DNA from: Brevipalpus yothersi
Taxonomy: Eukaryota; Arthropoda; Arachnida; Trombidiformes; Tenuipalpidae
Reading direction: 5' to 3'
Length of the DNA: 64,000 nt
Assembly (NCBI GenBank): GCA_003956705.1
Contig: QZCP01000108.1
Coordinates: 51,950-115,949 of the forward strand
A program made the position numbers and the translations under genes. The notes under the pieces are model-generated. The model was not told where the DNA came from. It was given only the letters and a program-made list of their open reading frames with translations, and made no database searches. Positions within the stretch are counted from its first letter, which is position 1. The number at the start of each line of letters is the position of its first letter. Below are positions 1 through 12,740 of this stretch, piece by piece.

Positions 1-990
1 ATCAGCTCACAGCATCCTCTCTTATAACAAGCATCTTGGAATATCCGAAAATAAGCTTGTAACATTCGGATGAAAGAGATAAAAAGGAAGGCTCAATATT
101 ATCATCATTCCGTTTATTTAGTGCTCTAGCCAGCAGCAGTAGTAGTAGTAAGAAGCCAGTAGTTCGGCAATAAAGTGAAAGTTTATGGTACCTTTTTTGT
201 GATCTGATTTGCGAAAATTCCAAAAAATAGCCCTCCATTTCGAAACATTTCTATAAGTTAAGCTTTACTTTGGACGATTATAGTGAATATTTTTCTTCGA
301 TCATCACCTTTTCTTGAGGTAATCTATCAACCTACTTGTTGCACCACTTCTATTTCGATCCGAATTTGAACAATAACAACATCTATCGAATGGATTACTT
401 TTGCCGATGTTTTGTCAAAAGTTCTGAACATATCTTCACACATAAACACCTACATAAGAGAGAAGAAGAGAAGTGAAAAGGTTAAAGGCCTCATATTTAA
501 GGGCCTTTTATACGCACTCAGTTAAAATTTTGACGAATAAAGAGAACTACATCATTTGACATGAGGTGATAATTGATGAGGAAATAGAACTGTCTCATGA
601 TGAATACATGTATATAGATAGATACATATCAACCCCAAATTCACCAACTCTTACACCATTGTTCAATCCTTTCTTATTGATGTTGATAACTTTAAAATTT
701 TCTATTCTCTTGCCAAGTTCAGGGTCGTTGTCAAATTTACATCAAGCCCATCACCAATCACTTGTTATGATCACTCTATGTCAGACTTTGCATTCTTAGT
801 GTAATGTATTTGAGAAAATTTTTCAGATTCTCCTCCTAAAAGCATGCCTAAGATGCCTTGAATTATCTTGTCTTGAATCCACATCATCAATCGAAACAGA
901 TGTTGACCGTGAAAAATGAATGGATTCTCTCTCTCTCTCTACTTTTCGATTTGCTTCACTCACCAGAGGATGTTCTGATTTTTTTTTCAG
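1..990. other. left edge, no assignable exon
   Basis: The cuticle gene to the right begins here with an internal exon, so its signal-peptide exon must lie in this stretch or beyond the left edge. I could not find an ATG exon with a hydrophobic leader ending in a phase-0 GT donor. Short open frames exist but have no splice support or recognisable protein. A short CT run lies near 930-946. Confidence 0.5.
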
Positions 991-2781
991 GGTGATGATG
1001 ATAAGGATTATGAGGTGAAAAAACCGTATCAATTTGGGTATGAAATCGAAGATGGACAGGGAAACATGCAACATCGCCATGAACAAAGTGACGGGACGTA
1101 AGTGTGTCTCTCTTTCTCTCTCTCTTTCAATCACGTGAAAGACAACTAAAGCTCATTTGCATCAATAAATCATCGATTTGAATACAATTCAATTCAGCTG
1201 TCTTTCTCACTTCTTTTTGACCTTTTTCTGAAAAAGTGGTGCTAAGCGAGGATCGTACGGATATGTTGATGCCAATGGTATATACAGGAAAGTTGAATAT
1301 ATTGCAGATGAACACGGTTTTCGGGTGAAAATGAGTTCTAATGAGCCAGGTATGTATCATTTCTTCACACAAACACTTTACTGACTTGGCCCTTAAAGAA
1401 TCAATGCCTAATTCTATTAATCCATCCTATTTAAGGTGTAAAAGATGTCAATTCGCCGAGTGTTTCAATGGTCACTCAACCGATTCCCAACTCTTACACT
1501 GAGGCTCCGGTGATTGTTCCATCTGAACATTCAAGCCATGTTCGTGAGCCGAAAGTTGCATATCATGAAAGTTCACGGACCATTCCATCCACTGTGATAC
1601 CACCAACAGAGGAAACTCTATATCCACCACCAAAAATTCAGCCCGAATATCATGAGCCACAGCGAAGACCGATAAAAAAATATCGTCCAAAACTGTACGC
1701 CAAAAGTATCAAAGCTCCATCAACAGAATATGCATTACCATTCAAGCCATCACAACGATTGCCACCATCAAGTGGTTTGCATGTATATCGTGGCGATTCA
1801 ACGGAAAAACAATTGAATAGCATTCCATACAATAAATATGAATCGAAAAAATATTCACATGATGATGACAATGAGCGTCCATACCATTACCTAGAGAAAC
1901 CTACACCTCTGAAAGCTCCATACGAAATTGATCGCAAAATTCGGCCTCCACTACCTCCTCCACCTCCACCTCCTACCTACACTTATCCTCACCCTCCTTC
2001 ATCATCATTGCCAGCCAAATCACAAAGTTATACCCATCCAACTGATACATCATTCCATCGAACTCCACCAGTGAAAGCCTATGGATCATTACTGGCCGAT
2101 TCACAATTTGATCCACAGAGGAACAAAGGTGAGCCTGTGATGCCGATAGTACCTCGAAAACGTCCTTCCGCATATCCATCACATTCGATTGTTCGACCTC
2201 AACCACAACCTCCACAGACCCATTACACTAGTGAGCACACTATGAGGCCAAAAGTTTATTATGAAAATCCTGATCATTTTGCCAAAAGTTTATCACTCAT
2301 CAAGCCTGCCGATCAAGAGCGTTACCACATTCATCATCATGATTCTGGTCCACAAAATGATGAGGAACCAGTGTACATCAATAAACTTCCGGATGATATT
2401 GATGATAAGCGACGACCAAGTCTGGTGGATTATCATTCTTACGGTGGTCCTGCAGGTTATATTACCAATAAGCCATACCAGGCCGATGGATCGAATCGAC
2501 ATCGATCCCATAGGGCATACACGGAATTTAAGACTGGCTTAAGAGGACTTTTTCCGATGATCAATCGAAGTAAACAAGATCCATACTCAAGTGGATCACT
2601 GGCTGATGATGCATCGGAAAAAGTTAATTTCGTTCTGATGGAGCCATCAAGTATGCAAAATATTCAAAGTACACCCAAAGATGAGCTGGAATTGCCGACT
2701 GCAACAATTCAAACAACACTAGCTGATGAAAGTTTCAAAAAAATTACTGGAGCTCCACAAGCTCCACTGTATCGAGATTGA
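991..2781 (+). CDS. R&R chitin-binding cuticle protein (5' partial)
   Basis: Structural protein of the exoskeleton that binds chitin through a Rebers-Riddiford domain. Exons are 991-1097, 1237-1349 and 1436-2781, with phases 0/2/1 closing exactly. The first exon encodes the start of the domain (PYQFGYEIEDGQGNMQHRHE). The second carries the classic G-x-Y-x-Y-x-D-x-x-G, then Y-x-A-D-E-x-G-F-x-V core. The third encodes about 445 residues rich in Pro, Tyr, Ser and His, with a poly-Pro run near 1948-1974 and a His run near 2329-2340, typical of a cuticular cross-linking tail. The signal peptide exon was not found, so the start is open. An AATAAA signal lies at 3007-3012. The cuticle assignment is secure; the subgroup (RR-1 or RR-2) is not decided. 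Confidence 0.85.
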
Positions 2782-3626
2782 TTGTATACATATTTTTCTT
2801 CTATTTCTCCAACTAATTAATTAATTCTCCTGTAATGTAAATGGAAAAGCCATCATGCATCATTACCATTCTCTGCATAATTTTCTCAATATGATACGGA
2901 TAGAATTTTCAAAGGCCATATGTCATATACATGTACTTTAAATCAATCGAAGAGCAGCAGAAACAAAACTTTTGTACATTTGATCGCTATTTAAAAAGTC
3001 GTAAAAAATAAAAAAATTTACTCTAAAATAGATTGATGTACCATTTTGATTTGGGAGAAAGTATGTTGCTGAAAATCATCTTACTTTCAATGGAATGTTT
3101 GCCAAAATTTGATGTGATTGACTTTCGTGTGATCACACAGTAACGAAATTCGCGGTCAACACTTCACCAAATCAAGGGTTACAATCGAATGACTTCTGAA
3201 AAACATCCAGAAACTTCAAACATTCTCTCTCTACCATTCAATGTTCCTGATATTCTTTCTAAAAGATCATGCACAATTTCGATGGACTAGGATATGGGCT
3301 ATATTTTTGAATAAGATAAATTTTTACACAGTTGCTCTGGTATCATGAAATTTTGAAAATATGATCAAGAGATTATTTGGTCTAACATATGGAGAGAACT
3401 TTATTTAGAGAATGAGATTCATTTTCATCGCTACTGATTCACGCAGATATTGTTTCAGGAAAATTTATTAATTTTAGTAATAAACAAGTAAGCAATCAAC
3501 TGAGAAAAGAGTCCAAAAAGAGTTCAATCAATATGAATTGATCGATACCTTTAATTCGGATTATTTCCGCAATCGATTTGTATATTCAGGGGCTAACTAT
3601 TGGGAGAAATTGTTTTGAAATAAGAT
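2782..3626. other. 3' UTR and intergenic DNA
   Basis: Contains the presumed 3' UTR of the cuticle gene with a polyadenylation signal at 3007-3012. Nothing else coding is visible before the end of the next gene on the opposite strand. Confidence 0.5.
3007..3012 (+). terminator. polyadenylation signal AATAAA
   Basis: Canonical AATAAA about 225 nt downstream of the cuticle-protein stop codon, in an A-rich stretch. Confidence 0.5.
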
Positions 3627-4237
3627 TTACTCAGTTTTGATTTCAGTCTCATAGGTAGTTTTCTTTCCAGTTCTAAGATCAGTTACTGATGTTTCAATTG
3701 TGGTTTCGTCACTGGAGTCACTTCCTCTCTTGATTTTTCGTTCGATCTCAACCTGAGGCATTTGTTGACCCATTGAGTCGTATGAGTTTCTTATCTGACC
3801 ATCCATACCCATGTTCGGTGAAGACATGCCAGGCATGCTAGGTTGATTCATTGAGTAGGAAGGCATATTGGGTCGGGACATATCCATGGACATGTCCATA
3901 GACATTGGTGGCTTAGGAATTTGATAACTTTGATCTTGGTTTGGCTTCATGTCATAGCTTGGAGGCTTGAGAGTATTCATTTTATCCTGTTGACTCATCT
4001 TATGATCATCAGATGAATCGAACATATGTTTGATTCTTGAAGGTATACTCTTGATCACGTCAATGGGACCTTGCTCTGAAAGTACAATTAAATAGTCCAA
4101 TCAGTTTTTCAGTATTTCATATTTCATATTTCATATTCCAGATAAATGTATTCCACATCAGTAGATATGGTAGATATATACTTACGGGAAGGTGCAAAGA
4201 GAGCGACTAGAGCGACCAATAGAATGACGAACTTCAT
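3627..4237 (-). CDS. small secreted Met/Pro/Ser-rich protein
   Basis: Two exons, 4186-4237 and 3627-4075 (phase 1), give 166 residues. Exon 1 encodes a clear signal peptide (MKFVILLVALVALF). The mature part has two MSMDMS repeats and a Met/Pro/Ser/Asn-rich centre (SMNQPSMPGMSSPNMGMD). Its C-terminal 50 residues are charged and rich in Thr and Glu (IERKIKRGSDSSDETTIE). The KR pair could be a processing site, but this is inference. A TATA box lies upstream at 4318-4325. The gene is arranged head to head with another small secreted-protein gene at 5465. I do not recognise a family; a cuticle, silk, salivary or immune peptide are all possible. Confidence 0.75.
4110..4139. repeat. short heptamer tandem repeat (TATTTCA)3
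   Basis: Three direct copies of TATTTCA inside the intron of the small secreted-protein gene; a minor repeat with no evident function. Confidence 0.6.
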
Positions 4238-4317
4238 CTTGAAAATTTTTTCGAGGTTCAATTGAATCTTTTCACTCAACTCTGATGTCTCCAACTAAAA
4301 TTCGATTTGAACTGATG

Positions 4318-4325
4318 TTTTTATA
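4318..4325 (-). promoter_or_regulatory. TATA box of the 3627-4237 gene
   Basis: TATAAAAA on the minus strand, about 80 nt upstream of the ATG, followed about 40 nt later by an ATCAGAG initiator-like element. The spacing suits a core promoter with a 40-60 nt leader. Confidence 0.55.
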
Positions 4326-5375
4326 AATCATTCTCTCTTTATACCGATCAAGTCAAAGCAGTGGAATCCATACATCACGACATTGTGTTTGCGCAAAAAA
4401 GACAATAAAAAATTTAGAACAATGCCATATGATTGATGAGCATCATGATATTGACTTTCATTTTCAGCGAGAAATCCGCGAATCTATGTTCAAAACTTTT
4501 GGAACAGTTTTGAAACTTTACAGATTGAATAAGTTCCTTAGAAATATGCGCGAATGAAAATTTTCAAAAAATAATCAATCACATTAAGTAAGCTGTATGC
4601 ATGCAATGGTCACATTTCAGTACTGATTGACAGGGTTCAGTTCCCTCTAGATGCAGATTCCACTCTGAGTTTACTTTGAGAGATAGGTTTTACTCAATGA
4701 AAGCCTAAATTTAAACCTGTATCAATTATTCAAGGTCCAATATTGATTCAATTCAACTTAAAATGGCGAATGAAGTTATTTGAGCCACAATAGGTATCGA
4801 AAAATCATCAATTATTCATTTGGTGGATGCAGCACACCTCATAATACTTATGATTTTTGTAAGGCTGTAAAATTCAGTTATCGGTTGAATCTTTTTGTAG
4901 AGAAATGGGTGCAATTTGATTATACCAAGAAATGTTGCTCTGGATATTGGAGGAGAAATTTTGAAAAGAATGTTTGTAAAAATTCCCATGTGATCTAATC
5001 TCATGGATTCCGTAACCAGTTCGAATGAATCAATGACGAAAAACCGATTATATATTGTCTTTGTAAAGAGATAAGCTACTTCTAGCGCAATAGATGATGA
5101 ATTATCTTGTAAAGCATCAAAAAGAATGACAGAGTATAATAAAAACACTTATCTATAGACGTCTGGACTGAAGCCTATGTATCATGGCCAGAGAGTTGGC
5201 ACTAAGAATCCAAAAGAAATTGATTTGCTACTCGAACAATCCATGTAGCATTCATCATCAACCTGACTTTCGATCTCACACTTGATTTAATCAATCAACT
5301 CATATTGTTCAGGATTTTTTATTACCTCAAGTGCCAGCATGATGAAATGACTAATGTGTGACATTAAGAGAGTGC
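4326..5375. other. divergent intergenic region
   Basis: Lies between two head-to-head secreted-protein genes, each with its own TATA box at the region's ends. An open frame near 4774-4998 (+) with several Cys was considered and rejected as a gene. Confidence 0.5.
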
Positions 5376-5383
5376 TATAAAAA
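5376..5383 (+). promoter_or_regulatory. TATA box of the 5465 gene
   Basis: TATAAAAA about 80 nt upstream of the ATG, followed about 30 nt later by a TCAG initiator-like sequence in the leader. Confidence 0.6.
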
Positions 5384-5464
5384 CCGTCCGGATTGGAAAA
5401 TATCTGCTCAGATCAAATTCACCTGAAGAATTCAATAAACCATATAAATCAACAAATTTTTAAA

Positions 5465-5868
5465 ATGAAGTGCTTCTTCCTCCTCGTGGCTCTTGTCCTA
5501 GTCGTATGTCTCGTTCAATCAGGTAAGTTTGACTTCTATTTGTGATGAAATTCGATGAAATTAATTAATATCTTTGATTGCATTCCTTCTGGCTCACAGG
5601 AGACGCTAATGCTTTCACTGATATGGTCAAAAGTGGTAGCAAGTCTGCCATGGGAGCAATCCGAGGAAATCGAGGAAACAAGGGAAACAACAAGGGCCAA
5701 CAGCCCCAAAAGCAGGGATTCCTTAGTAGAATGACCAGCAAAATTCCAGGTATGGGAAACTCACAATCCAAGACTCCAAGTGCCTCCGGACGAATGACCA
5801 TTCCAGGATTTGGTGGAAAAGGTCCATCAGTCCAAGCCTCAGCTCAAGTACCACAAGGAGGACGCTAA
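5465..5868 (+). CDS. small secreted basic Gly/Lys/Gln-rich peptide
   Basis: Two exons, 5465-5522 and 5600-5868 (phase 1), give 108 residues. Exon 1 encodes a signal peptide (MKCFFLLVALVLVVCLVQS). The mature chain is strongly basic and low in complexity: a GNRGNKGNNKGQQPQKQG stretch, then Ser/Gly/Pro-rich sequence ending GGR. It has no Cys after the leader, so it is not a disulfide-knotted peptide. The leader and gene architecture resemble the divergent neighbour at 3627-4237, although the mature parts do not obviously align. A secreted cationic peptide fits an antimicrobial, silk or cuticle role, but no family is recognised and no function is asserted. Confidence 0.75.
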
Positions 5869-7374
5869 TGATCCATATGATCAGTGATGTGAAAATTTGA
5901 TAATCAGTTCTCCATCACAGCTCTCAATTTTGAGTGATTGTGTATAAGAAATTATTTTCCATCTTCAAGTTGATCTGTACCAATTCTTCTGGCATATTAA
6001 AAGTTTCCTAAAAATAATAGCTGCAAAAATTTTAGAAGCAAATATCGTTGAATGAGAATCGATAGTGATATCACCCCAATATCATTAATATACTTAGATG
6101 AAAAATGATCGTAGATCAGAAAATGAAATAACAATTGATGGATTATAAAGTATGACATTCCACTGTATTTGAGTATATGTCATCCCTGTGGAATCTCAGC
6201 ATAGTTTCCTCGTTCTCTGGGATTTTTGTGGTTACTTTTCTCCGCTTGGAAAGAAGTTCGAATGAAAAACACAATCAGCTTGCCAAGAATTAAGATTGAA
6301 AATCAAACAAAGTTCCGAAATAGAGGTTTACAAGAGGTTCAATCGGTTTTGGATATTCAGATGAATTGAGAGGTGGAGTTCGATTTTTAATTTTCAGTCT
6401 AATGTTGGCTTGCACAATGTTGCACAATAATATATGATGAAAGATGTCAAAGGACTAGAAAAAGAGCAAAAACACCAATTTTTTACTAAGAAAAAAATCT
6501 TGATTCCGATAGTTGAGAAAAAACGATTAATTGTAGCACGTTTTCGGGTAGATGAATCTCAAATATTTTATCCCATTCTATCGGCTTGTTTTCTGTCATC
6601 TACAAAACGTGTTCTAGTAAAAACTTATAGATAATATTCAAAAAGTTCATTTCCTCGAATTCAAAAAATCGAGAGAAGAGAAAAGATCGGACAAAGTCAT
6701 CAAAAAAATTTGTAGAAATTCGAAACTCAACTGATAATTCCTCTGACTTTCATCAAACAGTCAAAATAGGTATCAATGGCAATGCTTATAACCAAATTCG
6801 TATTCTCATGAAAATAGAAATACTTCTATACATACAAATAATCACGATAACGAAAAATATTTTCCCTATTTTCATGAGATGATTTAAACAAAATGACTAT
6901 TTAACAAATGAATTACTCATTTCAATTAGAATCTCACAATTTTTGTGGGATCAAAAAAAGATCAATTTTCTTATAATAGAAGTATAAAACATTGATATAA
7001 GTAGGAAGAATTATCAAAGGGGAAAATCTCAGTTGATTGACTCATCACCTCGCTAAAGGAGTTAAATCATATCAAAGTAGAGAAAATATTCGAAAAAGGA
7101 ATTATTTTGGGCGAATAAAATTTTATTATGAAGCCCAGTAAGAAAATTGGTAAGAAAATTGAAGAAATACGAAAGTTATCTAGTGAGCATGCGCAGCTAA
7201 GAGGGAATAAAAAAAATGCGCCTCGTGATTCGCCTTTCCTCCTCGTGAAATCAACAGAGTTACACTTTTTTTTTGCACACACTTTCTTATTAAAATTAAT
7301 TAATTAACCTGTTTGTGATTTAATATACATTGATTCGATATCATACGTGGAGTGTTTAATGGTAAAATAGTGTG
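5869..7374. other. intergenic, no gene seen
   Basis: AT-rich DNA with scattered short ORFs in both strands and no splice-consistent coding structure. The right end should hold the NAA25 promoter. Confidence 0.5.
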
Positions 7375-10300
7375 ATGGCTTTTCGTAATATTTCCGATAA
7401 TTCAGTCAATGAGAGACGATTACGACCGATATATGGTGAGCATGTTTTTGGATACATATCATGAGTGCCGAATTGTTTATATATACATGTATGAATGTGT
7501 GTGTATATGTATATTCTCGCCGCCATTCTTGCTTTGATGGGGTGGATTGCGATAAGAGGCAATTTTTTTCTTCACCTGTGTATAATTATGCTTATGTCCT
7601 GTTTACAGATTGCCTGGAGAATGGTAATAACAAGAAAGCTCTTCAAGAGGCCGAAAAACTTCTCAAAAAACAGAAAGATCTTCAATGTGCCCGAGCTTTA
7701 AAAGGTTTGGCTCTTCTTCGCTCGCATCAGATGCAAAAATGTATGCAAATTTTGGCACAAGTTCGACAGGAAGTACCTACCGATGATTGCACACTACAAA
7801 CGATGGCTGTTTGTTACAAAGAATTGAATATGGGTAAGAGAATGATGTGTTACTCGTGAACTCCATCATACTAATTCGTGGAAATATTTTTTTCTCCTCT
7901 TCTTCGATCACAGTTGAATGCATTGTTGATATTTACGAAAGAGCATCGGAAAAAAATCCTCAAAGTGAAGAACTTATGGCTGCCTTATTTTTGGCACATG
8001 TTCGAATGGGCAATTTTAAGAAGCAACAACAAGTGGCTCTCAATCTCTACAAATTGAAGTCTACTAGGAACAGTTATTACTTTTGGGCGATCATGAGTGT
8101 TTACATGCAGGTTTGTGTGAGACTTTTGTCTAAGAATTTTTTGGATTGTTATTATTCTCTCTTTTTCTCAATGTTCAGGCTGTCACTGCCAAAGATCAAG
8201 AAGTATCTAAGAAAATGTTATTACCTCTGGCTCAAAAAATGTGCAAGAAGATTATCACCGACGAAAAAATTCATTCAGAAAATGAACTTCTAATCTATCT
8301 GATGGTCCTAGAAAAGCAAGGAAACTACACTGAAATGTTGAAAGTTATTAACAGTCCGCTTTCCAAGTATCTCTCCGATCATTTGGACTTTCTTAAGAGG
8401 CGTAAAGCAGCACTTTATCTCAAAGTTGGCCTCTATCAAGAGGCTTTCGAAACTTTGCGAACACTAATCGACTCTCATACGGATCAACTCGAATACTATC
8501 TTCAACTCTGTGAGGCTGCGTTTGCGCTACATGAGAAGTGCTCCGAAAATCAAGACGACAAAGCAACTAATCAGTCTTCCTGTTATGTTAAGCGAAGTTT
8601 GGACATCATTTCACGAAATATCAGTAGAACTGAGCGATCAGGATCCACTGGAAAAAAAAGTTCAGGGAATCATTCGCATCGTAAAAGCTCAATCCGCGGG
8701 CCTTATATAGCTAGAATTGAACTATATGAAATGATTAACGCTAAAGAAAGCTCAACTTGTTTCTTCCCTCGCCTGTTATCATCGATATCCTCAAATTACT
8801 GTGATCTTCTCTTCAATTATCATGTTCTTTTTGGGCATAAGGAGGCATGTTATTATGATATGGCATACTTATTCAACAAGTATAATAGATCTAATGAAGA
8901 TATATCTGAGGTGAGTTTATAGATGATTCAAATTGGTATCTTTTATCTTAATATGGCTCCTTTTTACAGATTATTGAAAGAATTAAGTCCTCGTGTAATC
9001 CAAGAAAGGAGAAAATTTCTAATCTTGATGAAATGTTTCGCTACTTATGCCTTATCAGATTAGAGCATCATTGTGGCAAAACATCTACCCTGAGTATCGA
9101 GGAAACAAATTCTCTCGTTGCTGAACTAGTGGATTATTGTGATCAAGCCATGGATTTCTCATCAAAATCTATCTCGAGCGACTTTCAACCTTGTGATACC
9201 TTCATGCTGACTCTTTTCAACATTATGGTCAATCAAGCAATGAAGGATGATGTATATCTGATGAATTTGATATGCATTTTAGAGCGATCCCTCCTAAAAA
9301 GCCCATCAAACTATGCTAGTAAACTGTGCCTGATTAAGCTTTACAACTCTATTGGAGCTTCCAAATGTAGCTCTGAATGGTTCGAGTCTTTGGATATAAA
9401 GCATTTACAGCAAGATACTCTCGGCTATTTAATACTGGATGCCTTAATGATGACTGGCCTATTCTCACTTTCATTCAGAAAAAATAGTCAAGTGTCTAGT
9501 TTCTACAGTGTCAACGCTAGAGATGTAAGATTCTGTAAAGAAATATCCTCTTTTGACCACTTCTCGACTCACTTCTCCATTCTTATTTCAGTCCTTCGAT
9601 TACTTGGTCTCTTTTTACAAAATTGGCAATTTCAACAAGATAGAAGAAATTATGAAATATATGGAAAGATTAACTCTTTCTATTGATAATTCCTCCGCTG
9701 AAGTCGACCGAATGGTAATCTCTTCCATATTGAAACCAAAAAAGTGAGGGAAAAAATCTTCAATTCAATCCATTCTGCAACCAACTCAATTATGAATTTT
9801 TTCCTCTTTTCAGTTGGGAATCCTTCGTTGATGCCATAATTCTTTTAGATACAAATTCGGACAAGATTTACTTATGCGCCAACAATTTATGTGATAATCG
9901 TGATTTTACGGTGTTTCGTATCTTTGACCCATTGACTCAAAAAAAGATGGACGTGAACCGTGAGCGTTATTTCAAAGATCAAATTGAATGGATAAGACTG
10001 AGGTGCCTTCTGATGAAAACTATGATTTCTGCCTTCCATCTTTTCACTAAAGATGGCTCAAGTCCTACCAATATAAGTGAAGATGTCACCTCTAAGGGTG
10101 CCAAATCTGAATCGGAGAAAGATGACGTTTTTCCAAAGTTCTTAGACCATTTGAGAGCTAAATTCAACGAACTTAGAGAAAAATCTCTTCATTTTGACAT
10201 TGTAAGTTTCATTCCTTCCCACTTAACCAGATTTCCCCAATCTTAATCTTATTTGCAGACACCTCTTCAAGGGACTCAACCCTCAAGACTTAATTACTAC

Positions 10301-10966
10301 CTCAGTAGAGATTATTTGGGAGTTATTTTAGAGCTTTTTGAGGAAGTTAAAAGTATTTATTTCTGTTCAAAAGAGAACCAGGCGTCAGTTAACAGGAATT
10401 GGCTGGAAAAGTTGGATAATATTGTGCAAAGTATTGCCCAAGATCTCAGAAAGGTTGAAAATCTTCAATCAACCACTAAGTTGCTTGCAAATATTGTATT
10501 TTTGGTTGAAACTTTCAGCTTCATAACATGGATCCTAGCAATTGTTAATGATTTTCTGAAAAAAAAGATCGCTCTAGCAAAAAAGAACAGAAAGAAGAAT
10601 CCTGAAGAGTTCCTAGATCTTGGTCTACTTAGTGAACAATTCAATTCCTCCTTATTAGTTGTTGATTCATCGGCTAATGAGTTTCTCAATTCTCTCTCTT
10701 CTTTCAATTGTAATCATCTCTCCACTTTTCAACCGAATTTGAGCTGTTTTCCTTCTAAAGGTGTTTATTTATTGAATCAACAGGTAAGGTTTCTATTTCT
10801 CCTTACAATTGGTATTAATATTCTCATTCACTAATCCTCACAGAAATTTGCGAAAACATTTGAAAGCACGGTGGAAAAGATTGGGCTTAGTTATCACGAA
10901 TCAATCACCGAGATTCGATATCAATTGACCAACAGAATGAAATTTTTGTCATCTCTTAAGCTCTGA
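7375..10966 (+). CDS. Naa25: N-alpha-acetyltransferase 25, NatB auxiliary subunit
   Basis: Auxiliary, ribosome-anchoring subunit of the cytosolic NatB complex, which with NAA20 acetylates nascent N-termini beginning Met-Asp/Glu/Asn/Gln. Nine exons are consistent in phase: 7375-7435, 7609-7833, 7914-8110, 8179-8910, 8970-9524, 9592-9743, 9814-10201, 10259-10783 and 10844-10966. They encode 985 residues; from memory the human protein is about 970. The N-terminus has the family's RRLRPIY motif followed by NGNNKKALQEAEKLLKKQKD, the start of the TPR-like superhelix. Further matches include YYFWAIMSVYMQ, ERSLLKSPSNY, the WESFVD...DNRDF region and a Lys-rich segment near the C-terminus. The catalytic subunit is not in this window. 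The gene converges on G6pc. It is called psidin in Drosophila. Confidence 0.95.
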
Positions 10967-11391
10967 TTGCTTGATGAAAACCTTTTTCATTTGTAAAATT
11001 TTTGAAATCATTTTCTAACATTCTTAATAAGCTCTCGAAACTAGACGAAACTTGCACCATCGTCTTTTTTACACGTTTCTTGCTTACTTGTGAAAAAAAG
11101 TTAGTAAGCTTCACCTCATTCCGATAAGCTAATCGCACAAGTCATTTGGAGATTTCTGTGAGTACGGAAGAGTTTTCCAGTAAAAACTCAATGATTCTAG
11201 TGCCTCAACTCATCAAATACCGATACCGAATAACGACAGAAGTGTTTTCTCATATGAACATTCATTTTATTGATGATTTGAATTCAAAGAGATCGTGAAA
11301 TCTGTTGATAATAACAATAATAATATATACACAATATACATTTGAAAGGGGGAAATTTTTTACAGGGGAAGGGAAAACGATAAATAATGAA
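10967..11391. other. convergent 3' region of Naa25 and G6pc
   Basis: About 425 nt separate the two stop codons. The G6pc polyadenylation signal lies at 11266-11271; no canonical AATAAA is obvious for Naa25. Confidence 0.5.
11266..11271 (-). terminator. polyadenylation signal AATAAA for G6pc
   Basis: AATAAA on the minus strand about 120 nt downstream of the glucose-6-phosphatase stop codon. Confidence 0.5.
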
Positions 11392-12537
11392 CTAGTTTGA
11401 CTTGACCTTGGGATTACTAATCCTGGCCACAAAGTAAGGTACAAGTGCAACTAGGATGTAGGCAAGAATGGCATGAGAAGCCATTGCCAAAGAGTAGAAG
11501 ACTAAAGTGCTGTACATGGGTAGCTTGATGAGTTCATACAGTTTGCAGGTGCCAACAGCCAGCATGGCGCACACAATTTTTGAGGTCATACTCAAATTGA
11601 CCTTTGAGACATACTGGGTGTATTGGGATGTGAGGCCGATGCCCATGCCGAGAAAGAAACCGACATATCGCATCATTGAAAAGAAAGGGGTTGTATCTAG
11701 ATGAACATATTCTCGCTTGGCACACCATTTGAGAGCTCGGTCAACCGACCACATTGGATTCATACCAAACATTCTGAGAACAGCATAAGTTGTCATAGCA
11801 GAAAGGAAAAGACCAAGTGAGCCAATTATGTAGCTTCGACGAGACATCTGATCGGTGTTCAAATTGCTGACCAAAATAGCGACCGCAACACCGATGATGC
11901 CACCGAGAACACATTGATGGGGGAAATGTGCAGCAATGTAAATTCTGGACAAGCTAACAGCTGCCAATATGATGGTATAGATAGCCCAGGCGATCTTACT
12001 GAAAATATTGTTCTTCGATTCGGACGATTGACGTTTGAGCAGAGCTTCAATCAGAATATACCAAACGGAAGCAGTGACCATGGCATGACCTGATGGGCTG
12101 CCAGGGCCAGTCTCACAAGTCACTTTGAATTGTTGGACATCAGGTAGAGTTGTATTACTGTAGACTGGAGTTTCATGGATCCACCAGTATGGACGTTCAC
12201 CATGGAGAATCCATTTCAGGATCTGATTTGACCATTCTGCAATCACAGCAACCCACATGATCTTACGACCAGTGTACCTATCCAATGAGTACAGAAGAGG
12301 AGCATAGAACAAAAAGGCATATCGGGGATCGAAAAGGTTGGAGATCATGAACATCAGTGTGCTTTGCTCTTGAAACCTGTGTAAGCAAAAGAGTCGAAAC
12401 GTTAGTGTAATGTTCTCTTGATCAATGCGCTTGGTTACTTGTGATGAATTAGATCGTGATCAAACTTACCTGCTTTGCAGAAGAGCAATTGCGGAAATAC
12501 TGTTCTCGTGAACCAAATCCATAGCATCAGCAATCAT
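11392..12537 (-). CDS. G6pc: glucose-6-phosphatase catalytic subunit
   Basis: ER multi-pass enzyme that hydrolyses glucose-6-phosphate to glucose, the last step of gluconeogenesis and glycogenolysis. Two exons, 12470-12537 and 11392-12376 (phase 2), give 350 residues; from memory human G6PC1 is 357. The phosphatase signature is complete: KWILHGERP (about 77-85), TCETGPGSPSGH with catalytic His120, and LSRIYIAAHFPHQ with nucleophile His173. By alignment Arg84, His120 and His173 correspond to human Arg83, His119 and His176. Several hydrophobic segments fit the family's nine-pass topology. The C-terminus (RISNPKVKSN) lacks a typical KKXX ER-retrieval tail. Two 11-13 bp CG-rich palindromes lie 190-440 bp upstream. 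Confidence 0.95.
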
Positions 12538-12727
12538 TTTCGCAAATATTCGTTTTTGTAACGACAAGTGAATATAACTTTCAAAATTAAGATTTGGAAA
12601 AGTGTTTAAATAAAGAGTTTAAAAGCGAGTTGAGAGCAAGAAAAAATGTATCGCAAAACAAAAAGGGAAGCAAAATTTGAGTTCGCTTTGTTGTTGACTC
12701 TTTCACATTCAACTTCGATACTGAAAG

Positions 12728-12740
12728 TTCGTCGGACGAA
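12728..12740. promoter_or_regulatory. perfect 6+1+6 palindrome upstream of G6pc
   Basis: TTCGTCGGACGAA is a perfect inverted repeat of 6-bp arms around one G, about 190 bp upstream of the G6pc ATG. It is CG-rich in an AT-rich background. It looks like a site for a dimeric DNA-binding protein; the binder is unknown. Confidence 0.35.

Noticed and set aside
4774..4998. Plus-strand frame with FGGCSTPHNTYDFC that recalls a Kunitz inhibitor
   Set aside because: Cys spacing after GGC is 9 residues, not the 12 expected; the upstream Cys and the terminal Cys pair are absent, there is no ATG and no splice support.
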